Position numbers and translations under genes: made by a program. A stretch of 64,000 nucleotides of DNA, from assembly GCA_021202275.1 (NCBI GenBank), contig JAJQDI010000005.1:62001-126000 (forward strand). Direction: 5' to 3'. This document shows, in pieces, positions 31,200 to 41,690 of this stretch. Position 1 is the stretch's first letter, and the number at the start of each line of letters is the position of its first letter. The notes under the pieces were generated by a model. The model ran no database searches. It was not told where the DNA came from and was given only the letters and a program-made list of their open reading frames with translations. The stretch comes from Bacteroides sp. Its GTDB lineage: Bacteria > Bacteroidota > Bacteroidia > Bacteroidales > Bacteroidaceae.

Positions 31200-32878
31200 T
31201 TATTCTTTATAAGTAGATATGAGCAGGGTGGCGTACAGGCATTCTCCGGCCTGAGTAATACCTTCTACGGATATCCGGAACTTTCCTGTGAGATCAGATG
31301 TCTGAAAAGGAATACTGATCTTGTTTTCTCCATTCGTCCGCATATCAGGTTCCCACAGAAGGGTATGTCTGAAATCCGGTAAGCGGCTGTTCCGGTTTTC
31401 CGGCAGTGAGTAGTCCGGCGCGTAGAAACAACGCTTCAATTGCGGACCTGCATATTGATAAAACTGCATGGATTTGTTCGCTGCCAGTCTCGGATAGTCG
31501 TTGCGGTAAGTACTGAACGAAGCGATACCATCGAAAAATTGCTCTCCGAAGACATACACTCCTCTGTAGACATCGAGTTGTTTGACTAATGAAGGATCAT
31601 AGGTATATATCATATCGTGATTGTTCAGAGGTATTCCATCCAAAAGCACCAGGGTGTTGCCATACGTAAACTGATTCTGATTTTCCTGTATCGCGCTTAG
31701 CATGCGTTGTTTTCCGATCTTTCTGAACCGTAATCCTCTTACATATTCAATAATGGTTTCTTCGATATTGGCAAAACGGGTATATTCGTCTAATTTATAA
31801 CTCCATGCGGGTGTCCAGTTGAATTTCGGGCGGGCAGGAGAAATTCTGACCAGGGAATCTCCGGTATAATAATAAGAGGCTTGCAGACCAATACTGCGTT
31901 GCAGAAATTCCTCTTTTTGCTGCTCATAAAGAAGGACTGGAGGTAAGGAAGAGGGAGCGGAAGCTACAAAAGGGCTTTCAATATCTATACGGAATGCGTT
32001 GTCGGCATCATTGAATACACTCGTTACGATCTCTTCCGTACCTGAGATGTTGTTGGTATAGAAGTAGACATGAGAATCGGGGTTCATTATTCCATTAAAT
32101 ACATGTATCTGTTCTCCGGTGAATCCTATCATTGGGATCACCTCTTTGGAATAGGCTTCCTGGTCTGTTTGTATATCTATTAATTTCCCTTTTATGATAT
32201 GTCCTTCATATTCGGGAAGGATATCGTTTGAAAAGGAACGAAGGTCCAGGGCCGGGAGTTCGTTTTGCCATTGCAGGATGTTTGGTGCGGAAGCAACCGG
32301 ATCGGAACCCGCGATCGAAACGGACAGGGTATGTAGGTTTTGTGGAAGATTCTCTATGGTGAGTATACCGGTTTGTCGGGTAGAGTAGCTTGGCCGGTCC
32401 GCAGAGAGTTTGATATATGTATGGGGCGGATCCTCTTTGGGAGCGGGTAAGGGCTCTTTGAGAAGTTCGCTTTTCCCCTCAGCGATGAACGTATTTACTA
32501 TCCCTATGTTCTTCCCGAAAAACAGTCTTCCCCTTCGTTCTGCATATAACGGGTATAGGCTACTAAGCGATAATTGCCTGTAGAAAGTGTGGCGGGCAAC
32601 TCCATCCAGCCTTGTCCGATCCCTTCGTGGAGTTCGATCTTTATCTGACATTGCGCAGCGTTCTCATCCAGCAATTCTACATATCCTACTTTGCTCAGAG
32701 GCAGGGGTTTTCCCTGAATATCGGTAGTGAGCATTTTGATCCACACCCATTCACCGGCCAGATACGTTTGTTTATCCGTTTGCACATATATTCTTTCTCT
32801 CAACAGCGGCTCTGTGTTACCTGTAGAGATGAATAAAAGACAGAGGCAGGTGACTACTATTTTTTTGTATGCTATCAT
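31200..32878 (-). pseudogene. Macroglobulin (MG2)-like / plug-domain outer-membrane protein, frameshifted at 32518-32522
   Basis: 5' ORF 32504-32878 (RERIYVQTDKQTYLAGEWVWIKMLTTD... YTRYMQNEGEDCF|SGRT*) and 3' ORF 31200-32651 (...LFFGKNIGIVNTFIAEGKSELL... YGNTLVLLDGIPLNNHDMIYTYDPSLVKQLDVYRG) join as MQNEGEDCFFGKNIGIVNTF if one T is added. Confidence 0.75.
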
Positions 32879-32889
32879 AAGTATAGGGT

Positions 32890-34071
32890 TTATTGTCGGT
32901 TTCCGGGCCAGAAGTCTGGCTTACTTTTAGAGGCTTGACTTTTTAACCGGCAGTCTACACATTCTCTGGGTTTATAGACCATTTGGGGAGGGATGGCATC
33001 GCTGAGGGTATATGGTATATACCCTACTGCCTCAATCTCCTTAGGACGTTTACCACTTGGAGGACCTGTCATCTTTTCTTCGTCACATGTTCTGAACAGA
33101 AAATTGATGGAAGTGCTCCATTCGTATAACCCTTCCGAATAATCAATGAACCGGGTGCCGATTGTGGTCGTGGCTACTTCTACATATCCGATAACAGGGA
33201 CTTCCGGTTGGGATAAGTTTCGGATATTACCTTTGATCTCTGTGGGCATAGAAGTGAATAAACCGGAGTTCTGATCGGTATTTTTAAGAAGGTTATAGAA
33301 ATAGTCATACGCCTCTTTGCGAATAAGGTTCTGATTGATCCGTATGTGATAAAGTACACTCAATTTGTCGTTGTAAGGAGAAATTTCCAGGAGGGGATAG
33401 TTGCTAAATCTGTTTTCAGCAAGATTCATAGTAGAACCTAATAGTATACTTTTGGATGCATTGTGGCCCCAGCAATAGTAGGTATTATAAGGGGGTACAT
33501 ATCTATAAATAGAATCGTTCTCATCCAGGCCATATTCTGCTTCCAACGGTGCCCAAACCTCCCAGTCTTCTGTGTAGGACCAGAAGAAATACCGGGATTG
33601 ATCTTTTTCTTCCGTGGTGTTGACACAAATTTGTACGGGTGTCCCTTTTGCCGGTTTGATGTAGTTTATGTGGATCTCGGGGGTAATTAGCGGAGTAAGG
33701 AATTCCGACGCGTATTCTTCTCCGTTGTCCAGCCTGAAGTAGAGGCGATATTGTTTCCCGGCATCCAGACTACCTGTCTTTATATGGTATTCGCCCGAAC
33801 CTATGTGCATCGCTGGCTCGCTCTGAGTCCCATCGTTACATTCTACATACATCATACTGACTCCTGTTTCTGCCGGATAAGTATTGTATGGGTCCGAGAT
33901 ATCCAGGCTCCTGCTCAGTTTGAATGTGCTTTCTGTTTCAGTAATGAATCCTTCTACTACCAAAATGTCTGATAATCCGTTCATTTCTCCCACTGTGTAG
34001 TCACTGATACAGCGAAAAAAGAAAGCTAGCAGAAATAGATTCAGTAACACTATGTGAAAACTTCTTTTCAT
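32890..34071 (-). CDS. DUF4249 family outer-membrane-associated protein
   Basis: LSDILVVEGFITETESTFKLSRSLDISDPYNTYPAETGVSMMYVECNDGTQSE...YRLYFRLDNGEEYASEFLTPLITPEIH; located next to a TonB-dependent receptor. Confidence 0.85.
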   Translation of the reverse strand: MKRSFHIVLLNLFLLAFFFRCISDYTVGEMNGLSDILVVEGFITETESTFKLSRSLDISDPYNTYPAETGVSMMYVECNDGTQSEPAMHIGSGEYHIKTGSLDAGKQYRLYFRLDNGEEYASEFLTPLITPEIHINYIKPAKGTPVQICVNTTEEKDQSRYFFWSYTEDWEVWAPLEAEYGLDENDSIYRYVPPYNTYYCWGHNASKSILLGSTMNLAENRFSNYPLLEISPYNDKLSVLYHIRINQNLIRKEAYDYFYNLLKNTDQNSGLFTSMPTEIKGNIRNLSQPEVPVIGYVEVATTTIGTRFIDYSEGLYEWSTSINFLFRTCDEEKMTGPPSGKRPKEIEAVGYIPYTLSDAIPPQMVYKPRECVDCRLKSQASKSKPDFWPGNRQ

Positions 34072-34077
34072 GGTCTC

Positions 34078-36828
34078 TTAAAATTTGATGTTGTACGAAA
34101 CATAAGGTATAGGCACCCCGAAAATAGCCATTTTATAACCTTTCAATCTGCCGTTTTCATTCTGAAAATAGATGGAATATGTATTTTTCCGACCCGTCAG
34201 GTTGTATATCCCGAAAGAGATGGAACTGTGTGTCAGTAATGTCAGATGGTGGCTTGGTTCTATGTTGAATGAGGTATCTACCCGGAAAAAGTCTGAAATA
34301 CGATTCTGATTTCTGTCGGTATAGTAAACATATTCTCCATTCGCATACTGGTATTTGGAGACAGGAAGGGTAATGGGTCTTCCAGTGCTGTAATCACAGT
34401 TCAGCGAAAAACTGAAACGGTGGGTAAACTTGTAGTTCCCTACCAACTTGAATTCATGAGGCTTGTCGTAATCGGCCGGATACCAGTTGCCGTTATTCAC
34501 CGGTTCCGATATGCGTTTGTCTTTCTGTCGTAATTTGGTACGTGAATAGGTATAGCTAACCCATCCGTTGAGCGTTCCATAATCCTTCCTGAACATGATC
34601 TCAGCACCGTAGGCTTTTCCTTTTGTTTCCAGTACATCCGTTTCTATGTGATGATTCATGATCAGCTCCGCACCGCTTCTGTAGTCGAGATAGTTGTTCA
34701 TGGTTTTGTAATAGATCTCTATGGATGCCTCTAAGGTGTTATGGAGCAGATTTTTATAAATACCTGCGGCAATCTGTGACCCGTTCTGAGGGCGTATGTT
34801 CTGATCGCTTAACTTCCATGTGTCTGTGGGAGAGATGGTTGTCGTATTCGACAATTTATGCAGGTACTGTCGCATGGTATTGTATCCGATCTTGACAGAC
34901 ATATTGTTGGGAAACTCATACCGGGCTGATATTCTGTATTCCGCTCCGTGATAGGTTTTGTAAGACCCTCCGTTCCTATGGACTGTGTCAGTGATGTTGG
35001 CCAGGGAGGGGAGTTCCTGCTTTTCATACAGGAAATACTCCCGGGGTCCCAGGACATTGAATAAGGTATATCTTATTCCTGCCTGTATGGAAAGATCCGG
35101 CGTGATCTCCCATTTCTCACTCAGGAAAATCGCGGATTCTACCGCTTTTTCTTTTTGTAACTGGTCTGATAGTAAGAGTGAATTCTCTCCGCGGGGAGTC
35201 TGTTTGCCCGGGGAAAACATATAATAGGTACTGCTCAGACCGAAATCAACGGTATGTTCGTTGGAAGGATACCAGGTGAAAAGGGACTTTCCGTAGAACT
35301 GATTGATGCCGAAAGAAAGATTGTACCCATGGGATTCCTGGGTTATATCCCAGGTGCTGTAATCGTAATGATCGTAACCTGCGGTAAGCGTGGAGGTCAG
35401 AGTGGGGTTGATGAGTTGTCTCCACTTCGCAGATGCGTTGGCATTCTGATAGGAGTAGTAGTCTTCCTTGCTGAAGCTGAAACGGTCGTGGCTGAAATAT
35501 CCGTTTACATACAGGTTGCTTCTGTCATTGAATTTGTGAGCGATAGTCGCGTTCAGATCATAGAATCCCGCGTTTCCGTTTTTATAACCGCTTTTTTCCG
35601 GCAACTGTTTCAGTATCCAGTCCGAATAGGTGGTACGGCCTCCCAGGATAAAGGAGGTTTTTTCTTTGAAGAGCGGGCCTTCTACCGTAAGCCGACTGGT
35701 GAGTACTCCCAGGCTAACCGCTCCTTTGAATTGTTTTTTATTCCCCTCCCGGCTGTTTATATCCAGTACGGAAGAAATGCGTCCTCCATACTGTGCCGGG
35801 ATACTGCTTTTGTAGAGTTCCATGTCTTTGACCACATCCGGATTGATCGCGGAGAAAAATCCGAAAAGGTGTGTCGGGTTGTAAAGGGTACCTTCGTTGA
35901 ACAGGATCAGGTTCTGGTCTGTGGAACCTCCGCGGACATTGAAACCTGTTGATGCTTCGCCAACGGATTTTACTCCCGGGAGCGACATGACGATACGCAT
36001 GATATCCACCTCTCCGAAGGCGGTAGGAATGTTTTTTATCGCGCTGATCTCTAAACGTTCCATACCTAATGTTGTGCGTCTGACGTTCTGTGACTTTTCG
36101 GAAGAGATAACCACCTCTCTGAGGGCATATACCTACTCCTGTAATTCTATATCCAGCTTTCCGTTGGCATATAATACCACCTGCCTTTTCGTATCTTCCA
36201 GGCCGATCCCTTGTATCTGTAGTTCGTGTCTTCCCCCAGGTAACTCGATCTTGTAATATCCATACGGATCAGTAACAGCTCCTGTCTGTAACTCTTTGAT
36301 ATAGATGGATGCTCCGGTCACGGGTTCTCCGTTCTTGAAATTGGTAATGGTTCCGGTAAGTATGACTTTATCCGGAATGTCTGCAGTAGGAGAGCCTATC
36401 TCATATACTTTATTTTCCGATGTGGCCTTCTGGTCTCTGTTGGTAAACGCGGACAGCCACGCAGAGACCTCTTCACTTTCTTCTTTGATTTCTGAGGTAT
36501 TTTCTCCGAACCCTTCCGGCAGAGAGGTTATAAAAGGCTTTTCTTTGATAACAAAGATATAATTGGTATAGGGGTACACGGTCAGCCCAAATCTTTCCAG
36601 TGTATTTTCCAGCAAGGATATTGGTTCGGCATCGGTCACATTCACGGTTACCAGACAGCTGTCTGTCTCTTCCGGCCGGGAAAAGATCTGATAGGCAGAT
36701 TGCTCTTCTATATGTTGGAAAAGAATAGGTAGCGGTTGCTCCTCTACAGATATAGTCACACTCTTCTGTGCATATACGGGCAGGCAGAATGCCAGGAAAA
36801 GGAGGTAGAAGTATGCTTTTTTGTCCAT
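34078..36828 (-). pseudogene. TonB-dependent receptor with STN and carboxypeptidase-regulatory-like domains, interrupted by in-frame TAG at 36133-36135
   Basis: STN: QKSVTISVEEQPLPILFQHIEEQSAYQIF; CarbopepD: LTGTITNFKNGEPVTGASIYIKELQTGAVTDPYGYYKIELPGGRHELQIQGIG; then ELQE*VYALREVVISSEKSQNVRRTTLGMERLEISAIKNIPTAFGEVDIMRIVMSLPGVKSVGEASTGFNVRGG in the same frame. Confidence 0.85.
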
Positions 36829-36832
36829 GGGG

Positions 36833-37546
36833 TTACTCTAATATTTCAATTTGGCGGCTGATATGTAACAGGAAGTCTTCCGGGTCTTTTTTGAAGCTAT
36901 ACCCACTCTGTTTGATATAGTGTTTCAATTCTTTTTTCATGGAAGGAAATAGTTTCAGTACGGAATTGTTCCCTTTGACCTGATAAGGGTAGTCTCCTTT
37001 GAAAAAATAATATTTGTCTTTATGAATGAACTCATAGGTGATATTGTCACTCACAGTCTCTTTCAGGTTACATACGGATTGGCGCCAGATCTTATATGTA
37101 CCTGTCGGCAGTTCGAGATAATACCCGTTGCTGAGTGGTATATTGGATTTTGTCCTGTTGTGATAAATGATCTTGTAATTGTGCAGGTTGGCGTAATCTA
37201 TTTTGTCAGGATCAAGAATAATATTAAATCGGGTGTCCGGAGAGTGTATGATCAACTCATTTTGGTACAGATCCAGCCTGAGTCTGACATGTGGGTATAA
37301 GATACCTTCATAGGATAGCCATCCGTCTTCGTAACTATCACTTTTCAGGTAGGGATGTCCTATTATATAAGCGGGATACTTTATTTGTTCTTTTCCGGAA
37401 TAGATCGTTACCAGACTATGAGCTTTTTCCAAATAGTTTTCGATAATTACTTGTAGTGGGTCATTTACGTTTGTTTCGGGCTGCTCCTGAGATCTTACAC
37501 TATATATAACCAAAGAGAACAGAATAAAAAAAAGTCTTCTTTTCAT
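36833..37546 (-). CDS. Hypothetical secreted protein, first gene of the TonB receptor/DUF4249 operon
   Basis: 237 aa with signal peptide MKRRLFFILFSLVIYSVRS; stop 5 bp upstream of the receptor ATG. Confidence 0.65.
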   Translation of the reverse strand: MKRRLFFILFSLVIYSVRSQEQPETNVNDPLQVIIENYLEKAHSLVTIYSGKEQIKYPAYIIGHPYLKSDSYEDGWLSYEGILYPHVRLRLDLYQNELIIHSPDTRFNIILDPDKIDYANLHNYKIIYHNRTKSNIPLSNGYYLELPTGTYKIWRQSVCNLKETVSDNITYEFIHKDKYYFFKGDYPYQVKGNNSVLKLFPSMKKELKHYIKQSGYSFKKDPEDFLLHISRQIEILE

Positions 37547-37640
37547 AATCTTCCATATAGATAAGCAGCATAAAAATAATGAAATTCTCTAAAAATACCA
37601 AATTTGCTGTGTATAAAATAAAAAATAGCTTAATAAGTTG

Positions 37641-37667
37641 CAACCCTTTTCTCCGTGAAAAGGGTTG
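37641..37667. terminator. Hairpin caaccctttt/aaaagggttg
   Basis: Perfect 10-bp inverted repeat between xerD 3' end and the 37.5-kb gene. Confidence 0.6.
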
Positions 37668-37703
37668 TATCGCTAAAATAGTTATTACAAATAAAGACAG
37701 CGT

Positions 37704-38666
37704 TCAGTATTTATTTTTTGGTACACCGGGAAAGTCTTTCTGCGGGTTGTTCCTGGGGTGATGTCCGATGATCTCATTGCGCAGCATGTGCCGGTCGATG
37801 TGTGTATAAATTTCTGTTGTCGCGATAGATTCATGACCCAACATGCATTGAATGGCCCTCAGGTTGGCTCCTCCTTCCAGTAAATGGGTCGCGAAAGAGT
37901 GGCGGAAGGTGTGTGGACTGATGTTTTTCCGGATACCTGCTGCCGCGGCAAGCTCCTTGATCAGATGAAAGATCATGATGCGTGACAGGTGAGTCCCTCT
38001 CCGGCTGAGGAAGACATAATCTTCATGATCTTTTTTGATCTCTATGTGGTTCCTGTCGGAAAAATAAAGCCTGATCTCTTTAATGGCTTTCGGAGAGATC
38101 GGTACTAAGCGTTGCTTGTTTCCCTTTCCTTCTACTTTAATAAACCCTTCTTCTAAATAAAGTTCGGATAGTTTCAGATGAGTGAGTTCGGATACCCGTA
38201 ATCCGCAACCGTATAGGGTTTCAAGGATCGCTTTGTTGCGTTGGCCCTCCTTCTTGCTGAGATCAATGGCCGCTATCAGTTGGTCGATCTCCTCTACGGT
38301 CAGCACTTCAGGCAGATAAAGACCTATCTTAGGTGTCTCCAGCAGTTCGCTGGGGTCCGTTTCCAGAATGTCTTCCAGAATGAGGAAATGAAAAAAAGAT
38401 TTGATGCCCGATATGATACGTGCCTGGGAGCGGGCATGTATGCCGATGTCGTGCAGGCTGGCTACAAAAAGTTCCAGGTCTGTGAGTTTCACCTGCAGAA
38501 GGTCTATGTGCTCGCCTTCCAGGAAATCCATGAGCTTGTCCAGATCCCTCAGATAAGCATCCAGCGTATTATCAGAGAGAGATTTTTCCAGGCGCAGATA
38601 GTGGTGGTAGCGGCGGATTATACGTGCCGTTTTTTCGTTCGCACAGGATTTTCCCTCTCTTTTCAT
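37704..38666 (-). CDS. xerD: Site-specific tyrosine recombinase XerD
   Basis: LYGCGLRVSELTHLKLSELYLEEGFIKVEGKGNKQRLVPIS; HTFRHSFATHLLEGGANLRAIQCMLGHESIATTEIYTHID. Confidence 0.93.
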   Translation of the reverse strand: MKREGKSCANEKTARIIRRYHHYLRLEKSLSDNTLDAYLRDLDKLMDFLEGEHIDLLQVKLTDLELFVASLHDIGIHARSQARIISGIKSFFHFLILEDILETDPSELLETPKIGLYLPEVLTVEEIDQLIAAIDLSKKEGQRNKAILETLYGCGLRVSELTHLKLSELYLEEGFIKVEGKGNKQRLVPISPKAIKEIRLYFSDRNHIEIKKDHEDYVFLSRRGTHLSRIMIFHLIKELAAAAGIRKNISPHTFRHSFATHLLEGGANLRAIQCMLGHESIATTEIYTHIDRHMLRNEIIGHHPRNNPQKDFPGVPKNKY

Positions 38667-38669
38667 TTC

Positions 38670-38718
38670 TTTTTTCTAACTTTGCAACGAATGTTGTATC
38701 AAGCAAAGTTAGAAAAAA
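38670..38718. promoter_or_regulatory. 16-bp perfect inverted repeat carrying opposing TAACTTTG -7 elements between xerD and aroQ
   Basis: ttttttctaactttgc (38670-38685) and gcaaagttagaaaaaa (38703-38718), 17-nt loop; + strand TAACTTTG 38677-38684, - strand TAACTTTG 38711-38704. Confidence 0.7.
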
Positions 38719-38734
38719 TAACAGGAATGTAAAG

Positions 38735-39154
38735 ATGAAGATCCAGATTATTAATGGTCCTAATATTAATTTGTTGGGAAAACGTGAACCGTCAGTGTAT
38801 GGGAGTGTTTCTTTTGAAGATTATCTGACAGAACTGCGTGGTACATATAAAGGTATAGAGATCAGGTACGATCAGTCTAATTCGGAAGGTTGTATCATAA
38901 ATAAAATACAGGAAGCCGGATTTGAGGTGGATGGCATTATTTTGAATGCCGGAGCTTATACCCATACATCTATCGCGATCCAGGATGCGATCCGGGCAGT
39001 GTCCGCTCCCGTGATTGAAGTACATATCTCCAATGTACATGCCCGCGAATCGTTTCGGCATGTCTCGATGATCGCTTCCGCCTGTAAAGGAGTGATCTGC
39101 GGATTTGGCCTGGATTCTTACCGGCTGGCGATGGAGGCGTTTTTGAATAAGTAA
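38735..39154 (+). CDS. aroQ: Type II 3-dehydroquinate dehydratase
   Basis: MKIQIINGPNINLLGKREPSVYGSVSFEDYL; EGCIINKIQEAG; GIILNAGAYTHTSIAIQDAI; VEVHISNVHARESFRHVS-type motif. Start moved to 38735. Confidence 0.97.
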   Translation: MKIQIINGPNINLLGKREPSVYGSVSFEDYLTELRGTYKGIEIRYDQSNSEGCIINKIQEAGFEVDGIILNAGAYTHTSIAIQDAIRAVSAPVIEVHISNVHARESFRHVSMIASACKGVICGFGLDSYRLAMEAFLNK

Positions 39155-39198
39155 TTGACAGGATATATAAGGATATAAATTAAACAGGTAGAAAGATT

Positions 39199-40656
39199 AT
39201 GTTATTGAAACATACCAAAATTGTAGCGACGGTTTCCGATCAGCGTTGTGAGGTAGATTTTATCAAACAATTGTATGAATCGGGGGTGAATGTCGTCCGT
39301 ATAAATACAGCTCATGTACAGCGGGAAGGCTTTGAGAAAATTGTGAATAACACACGAGCTGTTTCCAATCGGATCGCGATCCTGGTAGATACAAAGGGCC
39401 CCGAAGTAAGAACAACGGTCTCGGACGCTCCTATTGATTTTCATACGGGAGACCGGGTGAAGATGTCGGGGCGTCCGTCCGAGAAAACCACCCGCGAATG
39501 GATCTCTGTTTCCTATCCGGAGTTCGTGAAAGACCTGGCTGTGGGAGGAGATATCCTTATTGACGATGGAGAACTGGAACTGAAGGTAGTGGAGAAGACC
39601 GAAGAATATCTGGTTTGTGAGGTGATGAATGAAGCGACATTGGGTAGCCGTAAGAGTGTGAATGTGCCCGGTGTACGTATCAACCTGCCTTCACTGACGG
39701 AGAAAGACAAAACGAATATCGCGATCGCGATGGAGCTGGATATTGATTACATCGCTCATTCTTTTGTACGCAACAGGCAGGATATCCTGGATATCAAAGA
39801 GATCCTCAATGCCAATAACAGCGATATACGTATTGTTGCCAAGATCGAAAACCAGGAAGGAGTAGATAATATTGACGAGATCCTGGAAGTGGCCGATGGC
39901 GTGATGGTGGCGCGGGGAGACCTGGGTATTGAGGTCCCCCAGGAGAGAATACCAGGTATTCAGAGGTTGCTTATACGCAAGTGTGTACTGGCAAAGAAAC
40001 CGGTGATCGTTGCTACGCAGATGCTGCACAACATGATCACCAATCCGCGTCCTACACGTGCGGAAGTCACAGATATAGCCAACGCGATCTATTACCGTAC
40101 CGACGCGCTGATGTTGAGCGGAGAGACTGCTTACGGAAAATATCCTGTGGAAGCGGTGAAAACGATGACGGCTATCGCTTCTCAGGCAGAAAAAGATAAG
40201 CTCGAAGAAAACGATATCCGCATACCGTTGGATCCGGAGAGCAACGATGTAACCGCTTTTCTGGCTAAACAGGCTGTGAAAGCAACGAATAAGCTGAAAA
40301 TGCGTGCGATCATCACCGATAGTTACAGCGGACGTACGGCACGTAACCTGGCTGCTTTCCGTGGAAAATTCCCGGTACTGGCCATTTGTTACAAAGAGAA
40401 GACCATGCGTCATCTGGCCTTGTCATACGGAGTTGACCCTATTTATATGCCGGAACTGGCCAATGGACAGGAGTATTATTTTGCCGCTTTGCGCAGACTG
40501 CTGAAAGACAATGTACTGAGCCCCGAGGATATGGTAGGTTACCTGAGTAGCGGGAAGGCAGGTACGCAAACCTCTTTCTTAGAGATCAACGTGGTGGAAG
40601 ACGCGTTGAAACATGCGGAAGAGAGTGTATTGCCGAATAAGAACCGCTATCTGTAA
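39199..40656 (+). CDS. pyk: Pyruvate kinase
   Basis: KHTKIVATVSDQRCEVDFIKQLYESGVNVVRINTAH; LVDTKGPEVRT; DGVMVARGDLGIEVP; PVIVATQMLHNMITNPRPTRAEVTDIANAIYYRTDALMLSGETAYGKYPVEAV. Confidence 0.97.
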   Translation: MLLKHTKIVATVSDQRCEVDFIKQLYESGVNVVRINTAHVQREGFEKIVNNTRAVSNRIAILVDTKGPEVRTTVSDAPIDFHTGDRVKMSGRPSEKTTREWISVSYPEFVKDLAVGGDILIDDGELELKVVEKTEEYLVCEVMNEATLGSRKSVNVPGVRINLPSLTEKDKTNIAIAMELDIDYIAHSFVRNRQDILDIKEILNANNSDIRIVAKIENQEGVDNIDEILEVADGVMVARGDLGIEVPQERIPGIQRLLIRKCVLAKKPVIVATQMLHNMITNPRPTRAEVTDIANAIYYRTDALMLSGETAYGKYPVEAVKTMTAIASQAEKDKLEENDIRIPLDPESNDVTAFLAKQAVKATNKLKMRAIITDSYSGRTARNLAAFRGKFPVLAICYKEKTMRHLALSYGVDPIYMPELANGQEYYFAALRRLLKDNVLSPEDMVGYLSSGKAGTQTSFLEINVVEDALKHAEESVLPNKNRYL

Positions 40657-40670
40657 ATAAGAGTCCCACG

Positions 40671-41318
40671 GTGTCTGTTACGCTGGACGAATATATATCG
40701 CAGCACATAGACCCTGAGAGCGAATACCTGAAAGCGCTTTACAGGGATACACATGTAAAGTTACTGCGCCCGCGCATGGCTTCCGGTCATTTGCAAGGGC
40801 GCATGCTTGCCATGTTCGTACGTATGATCTGCCCCGGGCAGGTCCTGGAGATCGGAACGTATAGCGGCTATTCCGCCTTGTGCCTGGCGGAAGGATTGCC
40901 TGAGGGAGGCATGCTCCATACGTTTGAGATCAATGATGAACAGGAGGATTTTACCCGGCCGTGGCTGGAAAACTCTCCTTATTCAGAGAAGATCCGGTTT
41001 TACATCGGAGACGCGCTGGAGAAAGTGCCGCAACTGGGTATAACTTTTGACCTGGCATTTGTGGACGGTGATAAAAGAAAATACCTCGAGTATTATGAAA
41101 TGGTGTTGTGCCATCTGAAAGAGGGAGGATACATCATCGCAGACAATACATTGTGGGACAATCATGTGTTAGAGACTCCAGCCGCGAATGACAAGCAGAC
41201 GCAGGGCATCCAGGCATTTAATGCGTATGTGGCGCAGGACAACCGGGTAGAAAAAGTGATCATTCCCGTACGGGATGGTCTGACCCTTATTCGTAAAAAG
41301 AAAACGACGGGGAGGTGA
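40671..41318 (+). CDS. O-methyltransferase (class I SAM, caffeoyl-CoA OMT-like)
   Basis: VLEIGTYSGYSALCLAEGLPEGGMLHTFEIN; FDLAFVDGDKRKYLEYYEMVLCHLKEGGYIIADNTLW; GTG start. Confidence 0.92.
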   Translation: MSVTLDEYISQHIDPESEYLKALYRDTHVKLLRPRMASGHLQGRMLAMFVRMICPGQVLEIGTYSGYSALCLAEGLPEGGMLHTFEINDEQEDFTRPWLENSPYSEKIRFYIGDALEKVPQLGITFDLAFVDGDKRKYLEYYEMVLCHLKEGGYIIADNTLWDNHVLETPAANDKQTQGIQAFNAYVAQDNRVEKVIIPVRDGLTLIRKKKTTGR

Positions 41319-41357
41319 GGCAATTCTCATGTCCTTACTTTATAAATAGAAATAAGT

Positions 41358-41690
41358 ATGGAAACGACCAGGCAAAATAAAATAGCCAGATTGTTGCAGA
41401 AGGAATTAAGTGATATTTTCCTGCTTCAGGCAAAAGCGATATCCGGTACGCTGGTATCGGTGAGTGTAGTACGTATCAGTCCGGACCTGAGTATCGCGCG
41501 CGTGTATCTCAGTATATTTCCTCCGGACAAGAGTGAGGAGATGGTGAAAAATATCAATGAGAATACCCGGTCTATCCGTTATGAACTGGGTACCCGCGTA
41601 CGTCATCAGCTCCGGATCATTCCCGAGTTGAAGTTCTTTGTGGATGATTCACTGGATTATCTGGAAAAAATAGACTCTCTGTTGAAGTGA
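41358..41690 (+). CDS. rbfA: 30S ribosome-binding factor A
   Basis: RQNKIARLLQKELSDIFLLQ; TLVSVSVVRISPDLSIARVYLSIFP; IRYELGTRVRHQLRIIPELKFFVDDSLDYLEKID. Confidence 0.95.
   Translation: METTRQNKIARLLQKELSDIFLLQAKAISGTLVSVSVVRISPDLSIARVYLSIFPPDKSEEMVKNINENTRSIRYELGTRVRHQLRIIPELKFFVDDSLDYLEKIDSLLK

Noticed and set aside
35254-35952. 232-aa plus ORF opposite the TonB receptor
   Set aside because: Antisense shadow of the barrel domain.
37704-38666. xerD as evidence of an integrated mobile element or invertible promoters
   Set aside because: Housekeeping-type XerD next to aroQ; no att-like inverted repeats flanking a promoter were found beyond the palindrome described.
39691-40413. 240-aa minus ORF inside pyk
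   Set aside because: Antisense to pyruvate kinase; composition not protein-like.
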